Positions 8,248-18,276 of a DNA stretch of 64,000 nucleotides are shown here, in pieces. A program made the translations under genes and the position numbers. The DNA is taken from positions 62,001-126,000 of the forward strand of contig JAWKNL010000007.1 in NCBI GenBank assembly GCA_041391725.1, in the 5' to 3' direction. The DNA comes from JAGQVA01 sp041391725. Its GTDB lineage: Bacteria; Bacteroidota; Bacteroidia; J057. Each line of letters begins with the position of its first letter. The first letter of the stretch is position 1. The notes under the pieces were generated by a model. That model was given only the letters and a program-made list of their open reading frames with translations, did not search any database and had not been told where the DNA came from.

Positions 8248-11200
8248 TTATTGTACTTCATCAATAATTCCCTGATTCAGATAATATATATATCCCTTCA
8301 CGTCCGAATACCCCATAGACATCAGTGCATCCCTGTACTCGCCTACCTGTTTGTGATGGCGGGCATCCGGATTGCCCGTCTTATAGTCTATGACAACCAC
8401 CGATTTTCCTGGGCTGATCATGACCCGGTCCGGGCGCAAAACCTTTCCGCGATCAGTAATAATCTCTGCTTCAGACCGAACCTCCCATTCACCTGAGAAC
8501 CAATCACTTGCACCTGGCAAAGATATAATATACGTCAGTTGTCCGGAAAGAACCCCTGCGGCTCCGGCAGAGATAAAGCCCTTGTTTATCATGAATTCTA
8601 CCGCAGCGGGAATATCTGCGGCGGTGTTGATATGCGACAAAGCCTCATGCACCAATTCGCCCGCAGAAATTTTCTTTTGCCGGGCCAGTGCACCCGTATT
8701 GATATACCTTCCCGCGCTGAGTCTGATTTTCACCGCATCCTCTCTGACCATTCGCTCTGCTGCGGGGGGAAGAAGCGGAACAGACGCCGAATCTACCCTC
8801 GTTTCTCCTCCGGCATTGGCCGGCAATTGGCCTGCAAAAAAACAGCTTTTTTCCTCATTCCATCTGCCATCGCCCTGATAATCGCTCAAAACCAGGGTAA
8901 GCATTTTACCTGCTGTCGAAAAACTGCCTTCCGGATCGGTGCTTTTTTTCCCTTCTCCCGGAGCCGGATACTTGTGAGTAAACACATACAGTCCGTAAAC
9001 CGGCCGGGTAAATGCCACATATAGGAGGTTGAGGTTGTCGAGATAGGTGGAAAGTTTTTCCCGTTCATATTCGCCCCCAAAAACCGTGTACTCCAGTCTG
9101 CTGCTCACTCTGACGGGAAGAAAAGGCAACTGATCATAGGGAGGTCTGTCATCGGTGTTGACCCAGAGTATCTCTCTGGAAGAGGGAGTCATCGACCAGT
9201 CTGCAAAGGGAATAATCACATACGGGAATTCCAGTCCTTTTGCCTTGTGGATGGTCATAATCTGAACCGCATCTGGCTCAGGCGCACTGGAAATAGCGCG
9301 CTTGTCGCGATTTTCTTCCCACCATTCGAGAAAACCGGAAATAGATGCGTCGCTTTTTCCGGCATATTCCAGCACAGCATCCATAAAACCCTGGACATAG
9401 GCGTCGGGTTGTGCCAATATAGGAAAGAGACGAATCAGTTGCTCTACACATTCATATACCGAAAGTCGTCTAAGTTCCTCTTTTTCAGCGATAAACTGAG
9501 GCGAAGAAAGCGCTTGTTCGCTATTTGCGAATAGCGAATTCGTTTCTTTTTCTCCCGCAATAATGGTAGTATAATAATAAGCCAGGCTTGCAGTGGCGAT
9601 TTCATCCTGTTCATGGTTGAGATGCATCAACAGGGACTGAAGCAGCAGTACTTTGGGATTGCTTACGACCAGCAAAGACTCGGCAGAAATCACCCTGATC
9701 CCCTGTTGCTGGAGGAATGCGGCCATTTGCATCCCGTCTGAATTGGTTCGCACCAGTATCGTAATATCACCACCTCTGACCTGACGGGAACGGAGGTCGC
9801 GGATAATATCCAGCGATTTATTCATCGCCTGGTTTTTCCACGGGTCAGCATCCTCATCCTCAAAAAAATATATTCCGATCTCTCCGGGTACTTCCATTTT
9901 TTGGGGGCGCTGGGCTACGGCTTCATAGGCTTGCCCAAAAATAAGGTCTCCGAGGACTTCATACATGCCTTGAAAGCGGGTGCGGAGTTCTTCAAAAAAC
10001 CAATTATTGAACCTTACAATTTCTCCGGAAGTGCGGTAGTTATCTGCCAGATTTTTTACCCCAACCTCCTGGCCCATTTCTTCCATCTGGGTTTCGACTG
10101 CATCGAGGAGGAGGCGGAAATTTCCATTTCGCCATCGGTAAATACTCTGTTTGACATCTCCTACGATAAGGCTGGAACTGCCGTGGGAGAGTGATTCGCG
10201 GATAAGCGGGAGAAGATTATCCCACTGCATATCCGAAGTATCCTGAAATTCATCGACCAGATAGTGGCGGTAGCGGGAGCCCACCTTTTCATAGATAAAC
10301 GGCGCGTCAAAATGTTCGCCGACAACTTTTTTCAGCAGGAAGGTTGTATCTGAGATAATGAGTTGTCCGTTTTCCCTGCGGTATTCTGCAAGTTTGGATA
10401 CCAGTTCGCTCAGCAGACCAAAGCTGAAAAGTGTGCGAAGAACCTGAATGGCAGTATTATAACCCACATAATGATGATCAAAGATGTCGATCATTTGTCC
10501 CAGAATATCATCCAGACCAGCGGCGGCGGCGGTGGCAGTAGCGGTATTGCCTTTCCACCTTTCGGGATCGCCCTGAATCCCTCTGTTTCTGGATTTGGGA
10601 TCGTATTTATCGGGCTCTACCGGTTTGAGAAAACGAAGCACAAACGCTGCAGGGCCGGTGGACTTATAAGTAAAGTTTTCAGCAGACACACCATAACGAT
10701 CCATGAGTGTCTGAGCCTCGCGGGAGAGGGAGAGGAAGGCATTTTCAAATTTTTTGCGGACTTCCAGCAGTTTACCGGCCAGGTCGAGGGTAAGGTCGAT
10801 ATTTTCATTTTCCCCCGATGCGGTGGTCGCCAGCATCTGAAAGCGCTCTTTAAAAATTTCAGATCCCAGTGCCCGGATTTCTCTTTCCACATCCCAATTT
10901 TTCTCCTCTTCCATATTGCGCTCAATAAATCCGGTGAGCATGCGGGTGAGTTTGGGGTGGCTTCCGGCGTCCATCAGCATACGGGCTACTACCCGTTGAA
11001 GGACGAGATCCTGCTTCATTTCGACATCGTACCCGAGGGGGATATTGAGTTCGCGGGCAAAGGCCCTGACAATGCGCTGAAAAAAACTCTCAATGGTAGA
11101 AACCGAAAAATTGGAATAGTCGTTGAGAATCAGTTCGAGCACTTTTCGGGCCTGAAGGCTGACAGAAAGTTCGGCTTTACCCCTGTCATTGAGAAAGCTG

Positions 11201-11430
11201 CGAAGTGCTTTCCAGACCGGGTCATGTGTTTGCTGAGAATCAGACCGGGTGGCGAGGCGGGAAAGCGTATCGATAATTCTGGATTTCATTTCCCCGGTAG
11301 CCTTGTTGGTAAAGGTAACTGCGAGGACATTGCGGTAAGTGCCGGGGTCGGCGATTACCATTTTCAGGTATTCCAGAACAAGGGTGAACGTTTTTCCGCT
11401 ACCTGCCGAAGATTTATAGATAGTAAGCAC
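8248..11430 (-). CDS. UvrD/RecB-family helicase-nuclease (AddA/RecB-like)
   Basis: This 1060-residue superfamily-1 helicase carries a C-terminal PD-(D/E)XK nuclease. Helicase motifs in order: Walker A YKSSAGSGKTFTL at the N-terminus, YLVDEFQDTSDMQW (motif II), VGDVKQSIYRWRNG (motif III), NYRTSGEIVRFNN (IV), MTIHKAKGLEFPYVI (V) and LYVAFTRPVYGLYV (VI). The nuclease at the end shows GELVHEALSH, a DRVMISPGKSVVVIDYKTG core and the QVGEYRDAL helix. This is the architecture of AddA/RecB, which process double-strand breaks for recombination. No AddB-like partner is in the window. Its stop faces the his promoter region, 27 nt away. Confidence 0.93.
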   Translation of the reverse strand: MLTIYKSSAGSGKTFTLVLEYLKMVIADPGTYRNVLAVTFTNKATGEMKSRIIDTLSRLATRSDSQQTHDPVWKALRSFLNDRGKAELSVSLQARKVLELILNDYSNFSVSTIESFFQRIVRAFARELNIPLGYDVEMKQDLVLQRVVARMLMDAGSHPKLTRMLTGFIERNMEEEKNWDVEREIRALGSEIFKERFQMLATTASGENENIDLTLDLAGKLLEVRKKFENAFLSLSREAQTLMDRYGVSAENFTYKSTGPAAFVLRFLKPVEPDKYDPKSRNRGIQGDPERWKGNTATATAAAAGLDDILGQMIDIFDHHYVGYNTAIQVLRTLFSFGLLSELVSKLAEYRRENGQLIISDTTFLLKKVVGEHFDAPFIYEKVGSRYRHYLVDEFQDTSDMQWDNLLPLIRESLSHGSSSLIVGDVKQSIYRWRNGNFRLLLDAVETQMEEMGQEVGVKNLADNYRTSGEIVRFNNWFFEELRTRFQGMYEVLGDLIFGQAYEAVAQRPQKMEVPGEIGIYFFEDEDADPWKNQAMNKSLDIIRDLRSRQVRGGDITILVRTNSDGMQMAAFLQQQGIRVISAESLLVVSNPKVLLLQSLLMHLNHEQDEIATASLAYYYTTIIAGEKETNSLFANSEQALSSPQFIAEKEELRRLSVYECVEQLIRLFPILAQPDAYVQGFMDAVLEYAGKSDASISGFLEWWEENRDKRAISSAPEPDAVQIMTIHKAKGLEFPYVIIPFADWSMTPSSREILWVNTDDRPPYDQLPFLPVRVSSRLEYTVFGGEYEREKLSTYLDNLNLLYVAFTRPVYGLYVFTHKYPAPGEGKKSTDPEGSFSTAGKMLTLVLSDYQGDGRWNEEKSCFFAGQLPANAGGETRVDSASVPLLPPAAERMVREDAVKIRLSAGRYINTGALARQKKISAGELVHEALSHINTAADIPAAVEFMINKGFISAGAAGVLSGQLTYIISLPGASDWFSGEWEVRSEAEIITDRGKVLRPDRVMISPGKSVVVIDYKTGNPDARHHKQVGEYRDALMSMGYSDVKGYIYYLNQGIIDEVQ

Positions 11431-11481
11431 GCCTGATTACCGGATTTCAGGAAAATGGGGAATAAAAGGAATCTGGCAAGC

Positions 11482-11691
11482 CTATTGGGCGCGGGAACTG
11501 AGCATCTGGGTCAGCACCTGCTCCTGCATTTCGGTTTGACGCAGGAAAGCCCGGATGACGCTGCATTGCGCGCTCATGGCTGGCTCTTCCAGCTCAGGCA
11601 GTTTATCTTGAAGGCGCTGTGCAATTTCAACGGCTTTGGCCATCAACTGGCGTAATTCCCTTGCTTCTTTCAGAATTTCCTGGGTTTGCAT
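11482..11691 (-). CDS. small helical hypothetical protein
   Basis: This 69-residue frame is rich in Glu, Gln, Leu and Ala (for example QEILKEARELRQLMAKAVEIAQRL) and probably folds as one or two amphipathic helices. It lies between the helicase gene and the acetyltransferase on the same strand and fills an otherwise empty gap of about 330 nt. I do not recognise a family. Composition favours a real gene over a chance frame, but support is modest. Confidence 0.45.
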   Translation of the reverse strand: MQTQEILKEARELRQLMAKAVEIAQRLQDKLPELEEPAMSAQCSVIRAFLRQTEMQEQVLTQMLSSRAQ

Positions 11692-11766
11692 AAGTGTTTG
11701 TTATGAGCAATAGTAACGGGAAAGTACGGATTAATATTGGATTTTTCTTTATTGGCTGGATTTTTA

Positions 11767-12234
11767 TCAGTCAGATATATCCACAGGTTCTTTTTTCCAA
11801 ACCATTTTGCGATGCGGGAGGCCGGCTTCTTCAAAGGTTTCGCCTTCTTCCACAAATCCGAACCGGGCATAAAATCCGAGGTTGTGCAGTTGGGCGTGGA
11901 CAAAAATCTCTCTGGATTTGGGCACATCAGCTAAGATTTTCTCCAGCAAAGCAGCGCCGACACCTTTTCCCCGGTAGGGTTTTAGTACGGCAAACCGTTC
12001 GAGCCTGACTTTTCCTGTGGCAGGAATGGTTCGCCAGCGGGCAGCACCCGCGGGAATTCCGTCATACCATGCAAGATAATGGTTGGACAAAAAGTCAAAT
12101 CCATCGTATTCATCTTCGGCGTCCACAGATTCTTCATTTACAAAAACCGTGGTGCGAATAGAAAATACATGATTATACAATTCGTCAGTATCGGCCAGGC
12201 TAACAACAATATGTGTAGGGTCCACTGATGACAT
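11767..12234 (-). CDS. GNAT family N-acetyltransferase (ElaA/YitH-like)
   Basis: This 155-residue protein has the GNAT acetyl-CoA binding motif as VRLERFAVLKPYRGKGVGAALLEKIL (with RGKGVGAA as motif A), then the FVHAQLHNLGFYARFGFVEEGETF segment typical of the ElaA/YitH branch and the closing HRKMVW. The acceptor substrate is unknown. It is transcribed away from topA; the 139-nt gap between them must hold both promoters, and I could not define either well. Confidence 0.88.
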   Translation of the reverse strand: MSSVDPTHIVVSLADTDELYNHVFSIRTTVFVNEESVDAEDEYDGFDFLSNHYLAWYDGIPAGAARWRTIPATGKVRLERFAVLKPYRGKGVGAALLEKILADVPKSREIFVHAQLHNLGFYARFGFVEEGETFEEAGLPHRKMVWKKEPVDISD

Positions 12235-12373
12235 TTTTTCTACGGAACTTACATTCTCCGGGATAAAACAATATATAAAAACGAAAAGTTCCTAGTATAA
12301 ACCCATAAGTTTTACGAGATATTATTAATATTGCAGTCGGAAAAGACAACCTGAAACCAAGATTTACTCTGAT

Positions 12374-14698
12374 ATGCCCAAAAACCTACTGATAGTTGAA
12401 TCCCCTGCCAAAGCCAAAACCATTGAAAAATACCTGGGAAAAGATTTCACGGTAAAGGCAAGCTATGGCCACGTGAGAGATCTCCCGAAAGGTGACAATG
12501 CCATTGATTTTGACAATGGGTTTCTGCCCCGTTATGAAGTGATACCGGACAAAAAAACGGTTATCAAAGAATTACAGGATCTCATTCGCAAACACGAGGT
12601 GATCTGGCTCGCAACTGACGAAGACCGCGAAGGAGAGGCCATTTCCTGGCACCTGGCCAATGTACTGGGGCTCGACATCAACACCACCCGCCGCATTGTA
12701 TTCAACGAAATCACCCGCCCAGCCATCACCCAGGCCATCGAAAACCCCCGACAAATCAACCTATCCCTCGTTGACGCCCAGCAGGCACGCCGGGTGCTCG
12801 ACCGGATCGTTGGATTCCGGCTTTCGCCTGTCCTTTGGAAAAAAATCAAAGCGGGTCTCTCCGCCGGAAGGGTGCAGTCTGTGGCTGTCAGGCTGATTGT
12901 AGAAAGAGAAAGAGAAATCATCGAATTTGTCCCGGTCTCTTCTTATAAGGTGACGGCAGAGTTTCTCGTAGAGGGCAATGCAGTGGTACAGGCAGAACTG
13001 GTCAACCGCCTCCCCAAATACCAGGATGCGCTGGCATTTATCCAGTCGTGCCTGGGAGCCAGTTATACCATTACCCACCTCGAAACCAAACCGGCCAAAA
13101 AATCTCCGGCAGCGCCCTTTACCACTTCTACCCTTCAGCAGGAAGCCAGTCGCAAGCTCAGTTTCTCCGTCAATCAGACCATGCGGGTAGCGCAGGCACT
13201 GTACGAGGCGGGGAAAATCACTTATATGCGTACCGACAGCGTCAGCTTGTCTGACACGGCGCTAAACCAGGCAAAAGAGGTAGTAGGCAATCTCTATGGC
13301 GACGACTACCATCAGCGGAGGCATTACAAAAATAAAAACTCCAGCGCGCAGGAAGCCCACGAGGCTATTCGCCCCACCGACCTTTCTGTCTCCGAAATCG
13401 ACGATATGCCCCGCAATGAGCAAAGGCTTTACGATCTGATATGGAAGCGAACCCTCGCCTCCCAGATGGCCGATGCGCAGATTGAAAAAACAATCGTTGA
13501 TATTCAGGTGTCCACCAACCAGGCCATTTTTAAAGCCACAGGGGAAGTGCTCAAATTTGAAGGATTTCTCAAAGTCTATCTCGAATCGACCGATGATGAG
13601 CATGACGACGAAGAAGCCAAAGGCGTTTTACCACCACTGAAAGTAGGCCAAACCCTCAAGCTCAAAGAAATGGTTGCGCTGGAACGGTTTACCCGACCCG
13701 CACCCCGATATACAGAAGCCAGTCTCGTCAAAAAACTGGAAGAACTGGGAATTGGCCGCCCTTCTACTTACGCGCCGACCATTTCGACCATACAAAAACG
13801 GGAGTATGTGATCAAGGACAACCGGGAAGGCGAACCGAGAAACCTGGGCAAAATCACCCTGAAAAACGACAAGGTCAGCGAATCCTCCAAACAGGAAATT
13901 ACCGGCGCAGAAAAGGCCAAACTTTTCCCTTCCGACCTCGGAATGATCGTCAACGACTTCCTGGTCAAGTTTTTCCCCTCCATCCTCGATTTTACATTTA
14001 CCGCACAAGTTGAAGCATTATTCGACGAAATCGCAGAAGGAAGGCAGGAGTGGCAAAACATGATTTCCAACTTTTATGAAAAGTTTGCCCCGCAGGTAGC
14101 ACAGACAGAAGCTACTGCCGATCGCGCCGGTGGAGAAAGAGAACTGGGAATCGAACCCAAAAGCGGCAAACCCGTCGTAGCCCGGCTGGGCCGTTACGGA
14201 CCCATGATTCAGATTGGCTCCAATGACGATCCGGAAAAACCACGGTTTGCCAAACTCAGAGCCAACCAGTTGCTCGAAACCATTACCCTGGAAGAAGCAC
14301 TGGAGTTATTTAAACTGCCCCGCACCCTGGGTGAATATGAAGATGAGGTAATCAAAGTAAGTATCGGTCGGTTTGGCCCTTATGTTCAGTTGGGAAAATT
14401 ATTTGCCTCGCTGGAAGAAGGCGACGATCCGTATGAAATTGAGTATGACCGCGCCGTAGCGCTGATAGAGAAAAAACGCAATGCAGCGGCCAGCAACACC
14501 ATCGTCAAATTTAACGATGACGCGCAGGTGCTGAAAGGCCGGTTTGGGCCCTATATCAAAATTCACGGGCAGAATGTCAAAATTCCCAAAGGCGTAGCCC
14601 CTGAAAACCTCACACTGGAAGACTGCGAGCGACTGCTCGAAGAGCACAAAAACAAGCCGGCAAAACCCAAAGCCGGAGCCAGAAGCCGGAAATCATGA
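12374..14698 (+). CDS. topA: DNA topoisomerase I (type IA)
   Basis: This 774-residue enzyme relaxes negatively supercoiled DNA. The Toprim domain starts with LLIVESPAKAKTI and contains the acidic TDEDREGEAISWHL. The catalytic Tyr is in ITYMRTDSVSLS, preceded by QEASRKLSFS, and the strand-binding region includes SAGRVQSVAVRLIV. The C-terminus carries repeat modules such as GRYGPMIQIG, GRFGPYVQLG and GRFGPYIKIHG, with no Cys4 zinc fingers, as is usual in Bacteroidota. The stop overlaps the start of the GH18 gene by 4 nt. Confidence 0.98.
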   Translation: MPKNLLIVESPAKAKTIEKYLGKDFTVKASYGHVRDLPKGDNAIDFDNGFLPRYEVIPDKKTVIKELQDLIRKHEVIWLATDEDREGEAISWHLANVLGLDINTTRRIVFNEITRPAITQAIENPRQINLSLVDAQQARRVLDRIVGFRLSPVLWKKIKAGLSAGRVQSVAVRLIVEREREIIEFVPVSSYKVTAEFLVEGNAVVQAELVNRLPKYQDALAFIQSCLGASYTITHLETKPAKKSPAAPFTTSTLQQEASRKLSFSVNQTMRVAQALYEAGKITYMRTDSVSLSDTALNQAKEVVGNLYGDDYHQRRHYKNKNSSAQEAHEAIRPTDLSVSEIDDMPRNEQRLYDLIWKRTLASQMADAQIEKTIVDIQVSTNQAIFKATGEVLKFEGFLKVYLESTDDEHDDEEAKGVLPPLKVGQTLKLKEMVALERFTRPAPRYTEASLVKKLEELGIGRPSTYAPTISTIQKREYVIKDNREGEPRNLGKITLKNDKVSESSKQEITGAEKAKLFPSDLGMIVNDFLVKFFPSILDFTFTAQVEALFDEIAEGRQEWQNMISNFYEKFAPQVAQTEATADRAGGERELGIEPKSGKPVVARLGRYGPMIQIGSNDDPEKPRFAKLRANQLLETITLEEALELFKLPRTLGEYEDEVIKVSIGRFGPYVQLGKLFASLEEGDDPYEIEYDRAVALIEKKRNAAASNTIVKFNDDAQVLKGRFGPYIKIHGQNVKIPKGVAPENLTLEDCERLLEEHKNKPAKPKAGARSRKS

Positions 14699-15906
14699 AA
14701 CGGCTGATTGTCCACTGTCTGGTGATCCTTGTCCCCTGCTTGGGACTGGGCCAGTCATTTAAAGTAGTGGGTTACCTGCCCTATTACCGGTTTTCACTTG
14801 CCGGACAGATCGATTATGAGAAACTGACTCATCTGAATCTGGCCTTTCTCAATCCCGATGCGCAGGGAAATCTCGATATCGGCGGGCAAAATATCACACC
14901 AATTGTCACTCAGGCCAAAATTGCCAATCCGGCAATTCAGGTGATGATTTCCCTTGCCGGAGGCGGCGTTACCTCTGCATGGCAGGCAGCCTACGACCAA
15001 CTGATGTTGCCGGCAAACCGCAGCGCATTTGTCCACTCCCTCACCCAATACGTCATCACCCATGGCCTTGACGGACTGGATGTCGATCTCGAATGGAACA
15101 GTGTAAACAGCCTTTACAGCCCCTTTGTGCTTGAACTGGCAGATTCCCTTCACGCGCATGGTAAAGTCATTACGGCAGCCCTGCCTGCGACCTACCGCTA
15201 TCCGGACATTACCCCCGCAGCGCTCAATGCTTTCGATTTTATCAACCTTATGGCCTATGATCTTACAGGCCCCTGGGCCCCCAATAACCCGGGACAACAT
15301 TCTCCTTTCAGTTTTGCACAGCAGGGAATTTCTTACTGGTTTTCACAGGGATTGCCCTATGAAAAAATGACCTTAGGCGTCCCCTTTTACGGGTATGATT
15401 TTACCAGTTCCAGCAATGTCACTTCATTTACCTTTGCGACCATGGTAAATGAAGATACCACTTATGCCTGGCTCGATCAGGTGGGCCAGCGGTATTACAA
15501 CGGCATCACAACCATACGGGCGAAAACTGACCTTGCGCTAAGTCAGGTATCAGGCATTATGATCTGGGAACTGGGACAGGATGTACTGGGAGCTAATGAC
15601 CAATATTCGCTCTTAAATGCCATTCATTCGAAAACTCAGCCACAGCGAATTGAGAACAACATTCTGGCAAATGTACAATTCGCCCCCAATCCCTTTTCTG
15701 ACTATATCCATCTGCTATATACCGGCACACCGGAAAAGGCAGACTTTATCCTGCGTGATTTACAGGGAAGAGAGGTTTATAAAGAAACGATTCTTTTGCA
15801 GGACCATACACAATTCAACATCAGCGGAATTCTCCCATCAGGCGTGTATCTGGCCAGTCTTCAGACAAGTAATGCCATTTACCGGCAAAAGCTGATGCGG
15901 ATCTAG
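14695..15906 (+). CDS. secreted GH18 glycoside hydrolase with type IX sorting domain
   Basis: This 403-residue protein has a signal peptide (cleavage after GLGQ), then a GH18 barrel with VVGYLPYYRF at the start, SLAGGG and the catalytic DGLDVDLEW (DxxDxDxE, Glu as acid). Later barrel strands include FINLMAYDL and VSGIMIWELGQD. After about residue 320 comes a C-terminal domain with FAPNPFSDYI and SGVYLASL that ends in YRQKLMRI. This is a type A sorting domain for the type IX secretion system. The substrate is probably chitin or another GlcNAc polymer, but the compact domain could also be an endo-N-acetylglucosaminidase. The start overlaps topA by 4 nt. Confidence 0.92.
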   Translation: MKRLIVHCLVILVPCLGLGQSFKVVGYLPYYRFSLAGQIDYEKLTHLNLAFLNPDAQGNLDIGGQNITPIVTQAKIANPAIQVMISLAGGGVTSAWQAAYDQLMLPANRSAFVHSLTQYVITHGLDGLDVDLEWNSVNSLYSPFVLELADSLHAHGKVITAALPATYRYPDITPAALNAFDFINLMAYDLTGPWAPNNPGQHSPFSFAQQGISYWFSQGLPYEKMTLGVPFYGYDFTSSSNVTSFTFATMVNEDTTYAWLDQVGQRYYNGITTIRAKTDLALSQVSGIMIWELGQDVLGANDQYSLLNAIHSKTQPQRIENNILANVQFAPNPFSDYIHLLYTGTPEKADFILRDLQGREVYKETILLQDHTQFNISGILPSGVYLASLQTSNAIYRQKLMRI

Positions 15907-15929
15907 GTTTATCCATCGCCGGGCGCAGA

Positions 15930-16955
15930 TCAGATTCCCGGCAGGTTTTTCCACTGCTTTATGCCTGCACCAAAATGCTGCCAGACCACACTGCGCGGAT
16001 AATAACCACCTTGTGGCATGGATACGGGCAACTCCGGATAAATTTCTCTTCGCTTTTTCCGCCAGTGGGGAAGTTTGCCGTAAAAAGCAAAATGGGCTCT
16101 GATAATCGCCGTGATGGTTCCCCAGTCCCACCGGATAAAAGCCCTGACACCCCAGACCCCATCGAGAATCAGCCTGACAATCATTCGCGCAAACACCTGC
16201 CCGCGGGGAAGATTACGGTACATACAGGCAAGGCTGTTCCTGACGTTGAGAAAAGTTTTGTGCGGGTTACTTTTGGGCAGCGCACGCTCCCCGACATGCC
16301 AGACCACGCTTCGGGGTTCGCACATGATGCGGAAACCATAATTTTTGGCCCGCCAGCAAAAGTCGATCTCTTCCATATGCGCAAAAAATTCGTCCTCAAA
16401 CAAACCGATTTTCTCCACCACACTTGTGCGAACCAGGCAGCAGGCCCCGGTAGCCCAGAATATTTCCAGCGGAAGGTCGTACTGCCCGGAATCTTTCTCC
16501 AGCACATCAAACAATCTTCCGCGGCAGAACGGGTAGGCAAACCGATCGACAAACCCGCCGGCAGCGCCGGCGTATTCAAAGCTCTCCCGGTCGTGGATCG
16601 CCCGTATTTTGGGCTGAACCGCCGCGATGGAATGATCTGAATCGGCCATTTCTACCAGCGGAGCCAGCCACTGCGGATCAACCTCCACATCGCTGTTGAG
16701 CAATACCATGTACGGAGTATGAACAAAAGGAACCGAACGGTTATAACCTCCGGCAAAGCCGTAATTGGCAGCGAGAATTTCGACTCTTACGGAAGGAAAA
16801 TGGGTCTGAAGGAAAACCACACTATCATCGGTGGACGCATTGTCCACGACGAGAATTTCCAGATCAGGATATTGAGATGCAACGACGGAGGGGAGAAATT
16901 TTTCCAGCCAGGCTTTTCCGTTCCAGTTCAGGATAACAACAGTTACAGGCGTCAT
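15930..16955 (-). CDS. family 2 glycosyltransferase
   Basis: This 341-residue GT-A fold enzyme has VTVVILNWNGKAW at the N-terminus, DNASTDDSV for nucleotide binding, NYGFAGGYNRS, and LLNSDVEVDP carrying the metal-binding Asp. AHMEEIDFCWRAKNYG is the catalytic ED segment typical of the rhamnosyltransferase-like branch. A hydrophobic region near residue 260 may dip into the membrane. The acceptor is unknown. It starts 8 nt after the repaired ybaB stop, so it is probably the last gene of an LpxL-ybaB-GT2 operon. It converges with the GH18 gene. Confidence 0.93.
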   Translation of the reverse strand: MTPVTVVILNWNGKAWLEKFLPSVVASQYPDLEILVVDNASTDDSVVFLQTHFPSVRVEILAANYGFAGGYNRSVPFVHTPYMVLLNSDVEVDPQWLAPLVEMADSDHSIAAVQPKIRAIHDRESFEYAGAAGGFVDRFAYPFCRGRLFDVLEKDSGQYDLPLEIFWATGACCLVRTSVVEKIGLFEDEFFAHMEEIDFCWRAKNYGFRIMCEPRSVVWHVGERALPKSNPHKTFLNVRNSLACMYRNLPRGQVFARMIVRLILDGVWGVRAFIRWDWGTITAIIRAHFAFYGKLPHWRKKRREIYPELPVSMPQGGYYPRSVVWQHFGAGIKQWKNLPGI

Positions 16956-16963
16956 GTATTCAA

Positions 16964-17303
16964 TCAGGAAATGCCAAACCTTCCGAGATCAAACCCGGGA
17001 ATATTGGGTAGAATGCCTTTGGTAGCACCTTCGAGCTCTTCTCTTCCCCCGCACCTCAGCCAGATCAAGGGCTTTATTTACGGCGGCGGTGATGAGGTCA
17101 GCCATGATTTCCGGGTCGTCTTTATCGATTATATCCGGGTCAATGGTGATTTTAAGAATTTTGCGGTTACCATTGGCCACAACCCGCACCATTCCACCGC
17201 CCGATTCAGATTCGACCGTAATTTCTTCCAGTTGGCTTTTCACTTCTTTCAGGCGATTTTGCATCTCCTGAATTTTTCCCATCATATCAGATAAATTGAA
17301 CAT
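16964..17303 (-). CDS. ybaB: YbaB/EbfC family nucleoid-associated protein (frameshifted)
   Basis: YbaB proteins form small dimers that bind DNA. The first 85 residues (MFNLSDMMGKIQEMQNRL at the start, AAVNKALDLAEVRGK later) fit the family. The annotated frame then runs into an unrelated tail. Removing one base from the purine run near 17038-17047 restores EELEGATKGILPNIPGF, the expected C-terminus, and a TGA at 16964-16966, giving 112 residues. A single-base insertion, probably a sequencing error, is the simplest explanation. It lies between the acyltransferase and GT2 genes on the same strand. Confidence 0.9.
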
Positions 17304-17338
17304 CTTCCCTGGTTTTTGCTTTTCACAAAATTAGGAAA

Positions 17339-18274
17339 TTATTGGGAATAATCAGCCCATAGTTTTTCAGAAAAACCATCCCCCTCCTGTGGTGGTCTTT
17401 TCCACCTGCGGTGAGACCATAACCAGAACTCCGGGGCACTGCCGATCATTTCTTCAAGCATTTCGACCTGGAGGTCGGTAAACCGGCGGATATTCTCCTC
17501 AGATTCAGGCAGAAAATCTTCTACCGGGAGGCGAACCAGTTCGAGGGTATAATTTCCCCTCCGCGTCTTCCGCATATCTGCCATAAATACCTGCGCGCCG
17601 GTACGAAGGGCGATTTTGGAGATGCTGGTGTACCACGCAGTAGGAACGCCAAAGAAGGAAGTGTAATAATACTGCTGCCCCCATCGCGGCGTCTGGTCTG
17701 TGATAAACCCGAACATACACACCTCCCGAAGGCTGGCCACCGCCTTTGACATGGCTTTACGCATGGGAATCATATTGACCCCACGGCGAGTACGCATTTC
17801 CAGCATCAGCGCATCAAAAGTCTTGTTGGAGAAGGGATTATATACAGCAAAAGCAGGAAACCGGCGGTCAATCATCAGGTCAATCCGCGCGCTCATCCAC
17901 TCATTGTTGCCGTAATGCGTGCCCAAAACCAGTGCGCCCTTACCACCTGCGATCACCCGGTCAGCCGCATCCGGATTTTGAAGCACTACCCTTCGGGCGA
18001 GTTCTTCATCGGAAATACAAAACCCGCGCAGGGTTTCAGCCGCCAGGTCGCAGAGGTGACGGTAATACCTGCGGGAAATTTTCTGTATTTCACGGGGAGA
18101 CTTTTCGGGAAATACTTTTTTCAGATTTTGAGAAACCACTTTTCTCCGGTAGCGAAGGACATAATAAACCAATAGGTATAAACCATCACTCACCAGAAAC
18201 AGGGCACGCAGGGGAAGGCTTCCTAACGCATAAATTACCCATCGCCACACGCCCGGCCTGCTATTTTCCGCCAT
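17339..18274 (-). CDS. LpxL/HtrB-like lipid A acyltransferase family protein
   Basis: This 311-residue protein has an N-terminal membrane segment (ALFLVSDGLYLLVYYVL) and the family's early signature YRRKVVSQNLKKVFPEKS. The catalytic H(x4)E/D motif is in LGTHYGNNEW, followed by VYNPFSNKTFDALML, DQTPRWG and FFGVPT. Such enzymes transfer an acyl chain to a lipid A precursor at the inner membrane. It starts 2 nt after the stop of the GWxTD gene, suggesting coupling. Confidence 0.92.
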   Translation of the reverse strand: MAENSRPGVWRWVIYALGSLPLRALFLVSDGLYLLVYYVLRYRRKVVSQNLKKVFPEKSPREIQKISRRYYRHLCDLAAETLRGFCISDEELARRVVLQNPDAADRVIAGGKGALVLGTHYGNNEWMSARIDLMIDRRFPAFAVYNPFSNKTFDALMLEMRTRRGVNMIPMRKAMSKAVASLREVCMFGFITDQTPRWGQQYYYTSFFGVPTAWYTSISKIALRTGAQVFMADMRKTRRGNYTLELVRLPVEDFLPESEENIRRFTDLQVEMLEEMIGSAPEFWLWSHRRWKRPPQEGDGFSEKLWADYSQ

Positions 18275-18276
18275 AC